7,028 bases of DNA. Source: Chryseobacterium gleum. Its GTDB lineage: Bacteria > Bacteroidota > Bacteroidia > Flavobacteriales_D > Crocinitomicaceae. Where the stretch lies: the NCBI GenBank assembly GCA_945877005.1, contig CAMCQL010000102.1, positions 1 through 7,028 on the forward strand, in the 5' to 3' direction. Every line of letters starts with the position of its first letter. Within the stretch, counting starts at the first letter, position 1. Shown one piece after another: positions 5,638 through 7,028 of the stretch. Below the pieces are notes generated by a model that saw nothing but the letters and a program-made list of their open reading frames with translations, did not search any database and was not told the origin of the DNA. The translations under genes and the position numbers were made by a program.

Positions 5638-6109
5638 TTTTTTTAAGAAGAAAAAGCCAAGTCGTTTGGTAGAGGGTGATGCAATTCAGGTTGTTCCCAT
5701 TAAATCATTGGATTATCCACCCAAAATTATTTTGGCTTGGGCGAAAGCGGTAGAAGGGAAACAAGAGTTTTTGGATTGGTTGCGAGACAACGGTTATCCC
5801 GAATTGCATGCAGCTTGCGCGGCAATTAAATTGAATGAGAAATCAAGAATCTGGTTAATGGACAATGGCTATCCTCATTTATTGGCGTTTATTCAAGCTG
5901 CTGAATCAAAGAAATCAGCCATGCGCTGGTTAGAAAACAACAACTTTCATTTGCTCATTCAAATGGCGAAAGCCATCGATGGAGAGAACGAAGCTTTGCT
6001 ATGGGTACAAAAAAATCAACCAGTAGATATTTACATCTTGACAATGGCAATAAAAGTGGTAAAGGATAATATTGAAGATTACAACAATGATGTACACATT
6101 TACAAATAA
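5627..6109 (+). CDS. Protein of five exact 25-residue helical repeats, function unknown
   Basis: This 160-residue protein starts inside the end of the SpmAB gene (11-bp overlap, different frame), so translation is probably coupled. A lysine-rich N-terminus (MPFNFFKKKK) and a short linker are followed by tandem repeats with a period of exactly 25 residues: 26-50, 51-75, 76-100, 101-125 and 126-150. The clearest units begin WLRDNGYPEL, WLMDNGYPHL and WLENNNFHLL. Each carries a Trp-Leu start, an Asn-rich turn, an aliphatic/Ala helix and a charged second helix. The outer units (PPKIILAWAK... and WVQKNQPVDI...) are diverged. The pattern suggests an alpha-solenoid protein-binding scaffold. There is no signal peptide or membrane segment, so it is probably cytoplasmic, perhaps held at the membrane by partner binding. 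No named family was recognised. Confidence 0.85.
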   Translation: MPFNFFKKKKPSRLVEGDAIQVVPIKSLDYPPKIILAWAKAVEGKQEFLDWLRDNGYPELHAACAAIKLNEKSRIWLMDNGYPHLLAFIQAAESKKSAMRWLENNNFHLLIQMAKAIDGENEALLWVQKNQPVDIYILTMAIKVVKDNIEDYNNDVHIYK

Positions 6110-6125
6110 CTAAACGAATTCTACA

Positions 6126-6554
6126 ATGAAATTAAACGCACATTTTTACTTATTAAACGATGACTTTTCTCCGGAATACGCTGAAGCAAATCATGGGGGA
6201 AATGAATCTGAAAAAAATCCTATGTTTGAATGGGAAGATGAATTAGAAGTAGATGGATTAGAGGAAGTAGTGGTATGTGAGAACGGAAGCTATACTTTAG
6301 CAGGCGAAACGGATCAAATTGGCCCTTTTTCTTTCGAGCTAACAAATATGCTTGTATTTGAATTGCAACAATCGAACGGAATACATGGTGCTTTTGCATT
6401 GTCAACTTCATTGGTAGATCGATTTGAATTAAATGATACAGTAGAAGGCAAACAGTTAAAAGTTTACATTAAAGATTATGAACCGTTAACAAATCCAATT
6501 CCAGGAGTTTACATTGCTGCTAAACAATTCCCGAAAGAATTGATCGTTGAATAA
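6126..6554 (+). CDS. Acidic conserved-looking hypothetical protein
   Basis: This 142-residue protein was not recognised. It is strongly acidic, especially in the first half (DELEVDGLEE, 38-47), and appears beta-rich throughout, with alternating hydrophobic residues such as VYIKDYEPL (112-120) and GVYIAAKQFP (126-135). There is no signal peptide, membrane segment or cysteine cluster, so it is probably cytoplasmic. The ATG at 6126 follows an A-rich leader. It is 16 bp after the repeat protein and 6 bp before the ABC ATPase, so it sits inside a packed gene run and is very likely translated. A role linked to the neighbouring membrane proteins or the ABC transporter cannot be supported from sequence alone. 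Confidence 0.8.
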   Translation: MKLNAHFYLLNDDFSPEYAEANHGGNESEKNPMFEWEDELEVDGLEEVVVCENGSYTLAGETDQIGPFSFELTNMLVFELQQSNGIHGAFALSTSLVDRFELNDTVEGKQLKVYIKDYEPLTNPIPGVYIAAKQFPKELIVE

Positions 6555-6560
6555 AAATAG

Positions 6561-7028
6561 ATGTTAAAGGTAAAAGAACTGAGTTTTAGTAGAGGTGAGC
6601 GATTATTGTTTTCTGATGTTGCATTTCAGTTAAAAAAAGGAGATTTTATTGGAATTGTTGGCGCAAGTGGAAGTGGGAAATCAACTTTACTTCAGGTGTT
6701 GGCAGGATTGCTTACACCTACTACAGGTCAGGTAGTGTTGAATAAAGAAATTGTTCGTGGACCAAACGAAACGTTAGTTCCTGGACATCCTGAAATTCAA
6801 TTGGTAAATCAAGAGTTTGCGCTTGATCCTTACCATACCGTAAAGGAAAATTTATTGGTGAAAGGCCAACATTTGACAAAAGAAGCAAGAGAAGAGTTAG
6901 CCGAAGATTTATTGCAGCTCATCGAGTTAGAACATTTAAAAAACAATAAAGCCATTGATTTATCAGGAGGTGAGAAACAACGTTTAGCAATCGCGCGCGC
7001 CTTAATGCTTGAGCCAATGGTGGTGTTA
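6561..7028 (+). CDS. ABC transporter ATP-binding protein (C-terminus cut by window edge)
   Basis: The first 156 residues of an ABC ATPase reach the right edge. They power a transporter by ATP hydrolysis on the cytoplasmic face of the membrane. Visible motifs are the Walker A GASGSGKST (34-42, with K40), the Q-loop Q84 in LVNQEFAL, and the signature LSGGEKQ (134-140) followed by RLAIARALML. The Walker B strand begins with MVVL at the edge, so its aspartate, the D-loop and the H-loop are missing from the window. The ATG at 6561 lies 6 bp after the previous stop. The general layout resembles lipoprotein-release (LolD-like), MacB-type or similar exporters, but the substrate cannot be told from this half. 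No permease gene is visible in the window; it may lie further right. Confidence 0.95.
   Translation, partial: MLKVKELSFSRGERLLFSDVAFQLKKGDFIGIVGASGSGKSTLLQVLAGLLTPTTGQVVLNKEIVRGPNETLVPGHPEIQLVNQEFALDPYHTVKENLLVKGQHLTKEAREELAEDLLQLIELEHLKNNKAIDLSGGEKQRLAIARALMLEPMVVL

Noticed and set aside
6220..6411. 63-codon minus-strand frame
   Set aside because: It lies antisense inside the 142-residue protein gene, which sits in a packed operon. The frame looks like a shadow of an acidic coding sequence.

Overview
The window looks like chromosomal DNA from a free-living member of the Bacteroidota, most likely Flavobacteriales. The base composition is AT-rich. Leaders before start codons are A-rich and mostly lack strong Shine-Dalgarno sequences. 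Two promoters resemble the Bacteroidota TTTG / TAnnTTTG type. Several genes belong to families common in that phylum, such as DUF6934, short homogentisate dioxygenases and fused SpmA-SpmB proteins. No species can be named from the sequence alone.

Left part (1-1700, minus strand): a tyrosine/phenylalanine degradation operon. hmgA (homogentisate 1,2-dioxygenase) is transcribed first. hppD (4-hydroxyphenylpyruvate dioxygenase) follows 38 bp later and runs off the left edge. The two enzymes catalyse consecutive oxygen-dependent steps: 4-hydroxyphenylpyruvate to homogentisate to maleylacetoacetate. Upstream of hmgA is a plausible Bacteroidota promoter. A perfect TGAT-N4-ATCA dyad, the form recognised by FNR/CRP-type regulators, is centred about 60-65 bp before the predicted transcription start.

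Middle (1700-2985): a gene-poor stretch. It holds two 55-bp direct repeats, each with a perfect 15-bp inverted repeat around a 20-nt loop. A GC-rich patch with a 10-bp palindrome and a terminator-like hairpin follow. Next comes a small accessory-looking module: a DUF6934 protein with its own promoter, and a 52-residue basic protein starting 4 bp after it. This is the part most likely to hold something undescribed.

Right part (2987-7028, plus strand): a membrane-anchored DUF2459/TIGR02117 protein, then after a 103-bp gap a tightly packed run of five genes. These are a stand-alone class-I glutamine amidotransferase, a fused SpmA-SpmB nucleoside-recognition (Gate domain) membrane protein, a protein made almost wholly of exact 25-residue helical repeats (its start overlaps the end of the previous gene), an acidic conserved-looking protein of unknown function, and an ABC transporter ATPase cut by the right edge. 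Gaps of 1, -11, 16 and 6 bp suggest a single transcript, but the sequence does not show a shared pathway.
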